This document shows, piece after piece, positions 31,679 to 31,840 of a stretch of 31,840 bases of DNA; the first letter of the stretch is position 1; each line of letters begins with the position of its first letter. Origin of the DNA: JAAYJR01 sp964563975 (GTDB lineage Bacteria; Bacteroidota; Bacteroidia; Bacteroidales; Prolixibacteraceae); assembly GCA_964563975.1 (NCBI GenBank), contig CAZLZJ010000023.1:1-31840 (forward strand), read 5' to 3'. The position numbers were made by a program, and so were the translations under genes. The notes under the pieces were generated by a model that was given only the letters and a program-made list of their open reading frames with translations, was not told where the DNA came from and did not search any database.

Positions 31679-31840
31679 ATGAAAGCCATTATTACGCTGA
31701 TAATTCTTGTTATTGGTTCAATTGCCAATGCTACTGATTACTATATCAGTTCATCAGGTGATGATCAAAATAATTCCGGACTTTCAGAAAACTCACCGTG
31801 GAAAACAATAGACAAAATAAACTCGGAATTTTCTTCATTC
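31679..31840 (+). CDS. Secreted parallel beta-helix protein, N-terminal fragment (runs off right edge)
   Basis: From ATG 31679 there are 54 uninterrupted codons to the window end. The product has a signal peptide (MKAIITLIILVIGSIANA) and then DYYISSSGDDQNNSGLSENS and PWKTIDKIN. This is the same opening as the gene at 1-159: both have DYY(V/I)SS.G.D, SGLS..SPWKTI and K(V/I)N in the same order. The family is that of right-handed parallel beta-helix secreted proteins, often polysaccharide lyases or related enzymes. The rest of the gene lies outside the window. It is transcribed away from the polysaccharide operon. The 91 bases before it hold no obvious promoter, but a short inverted pair ATTAGC (31619-31624) and GCTAAT (31640-31645) is present. 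Confidence 0.75.
   Translation, partial: MKAIITLIILVIGSIANATDYYISSSGDDQNNSGLSENSPWKTIDKINSEFSSF

Noticed and set aside
1..31840. CRISPR arrays, tRNA/rRNA genes, intact transposons
   Set aside because: I saw no regularly spaced repeats, no cloverleaf-like segment and no transposase reading frame. Repeats found are gene remnants and homopolymers.

Overview
The window looks like a chromosomal segment of an AT-rich member of the Bacteroidota, probably Bacteroidales or a neighbouring order. The grounds are two tandem lipoproteins with the 'Fibrobacter succinogenes major' (FISUMP) domain, Bacteroidota-style lipoprotein signals, the near absence of purine-rich ribosome binding sites, and a long unidirectional exopolysaccharide/O-antigen operon. 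No tRNA, rRNA, CRISPR array or intact insertion sequence was seen.

Layout. Positions 1-159 (minus) hold the first 53 codons of a secreted beta-helix protein that runs off the left edge. Positions 550-2911 (plus) hold two paralogous FISUMP lipoproteins closed by a clear hairpin terminator. Positions 3046-4399 (plus) hold an SGNH-type lipoprotein hydrolase and a hexapeptide acyltransferase. From 31306 down to 4468 everything is on the minus strand, in tightly packed and often overlapping genes. Beyond it, at 31679-31840 (plus), a second beta-helix gene, paralogous to the one at the left edge, runs off the right edge. The locus is therefore bracketed by two outward-facing members of one family.

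The minus-strand locus, in transcription order, contains: a Wzy-like polymerase (29864-31306), a Wzx flippase (27821-29200), a second unrelated Wzy-like polymerase (26587-27804), and a GT4 (25299-26570). Next come three mutually paralogous GT4 enzymes (23971-25302, 22553-23902, 18921-20270) with a membrane-anchored NodB/deacetylase-like protein between two of them. Then follow a QueC-like PP-loop ATPase, a GT4, an ATP-grasp enzyme, a formyltransferase-fold/GINT1-like glycosyltransferase, two GT4s, a Gfo/Idh/MocA oxidoreductase, an aldo-keto-reductase-like TIM barrel, three GT4s, a hexapeptide acetyltransferase, a GT26 (WecB/TagA/CpsF) and a VOC protein. This is the machinery for a complex heteropolysaccharide: about twelve glycosyltransferases, export by Wzx, polymerisation by Wzy, and acyl, amide or ligase-type decorations. 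The initiating phosphoglycosyltransferase, chain-length regulator, outer-membrane exporter and nucleotide-sugar synthesis genes are not in view.

The most striking signal is at the operon head. The gene order gt-wzy-wzx (25299-29200) is repeated directly upstream as a decayed gt remnant (29320-29829), an intact but unrelated wzy (29864-31306) and a decayed wzx remnant (31321-31587). Both remnants keep homologous ends and have lost their middles. This looks like the scar of a polymerase (serotype) exchange at homologous flanks. Other points of interest are a G9 tract in the nucleotide-binding loop of one paralogous GT4, TTG start codons embedded in TTGA stop/start overlaps, and a QueC-like enzyme and an ATP-grasp enzyme inside a glycan operon.
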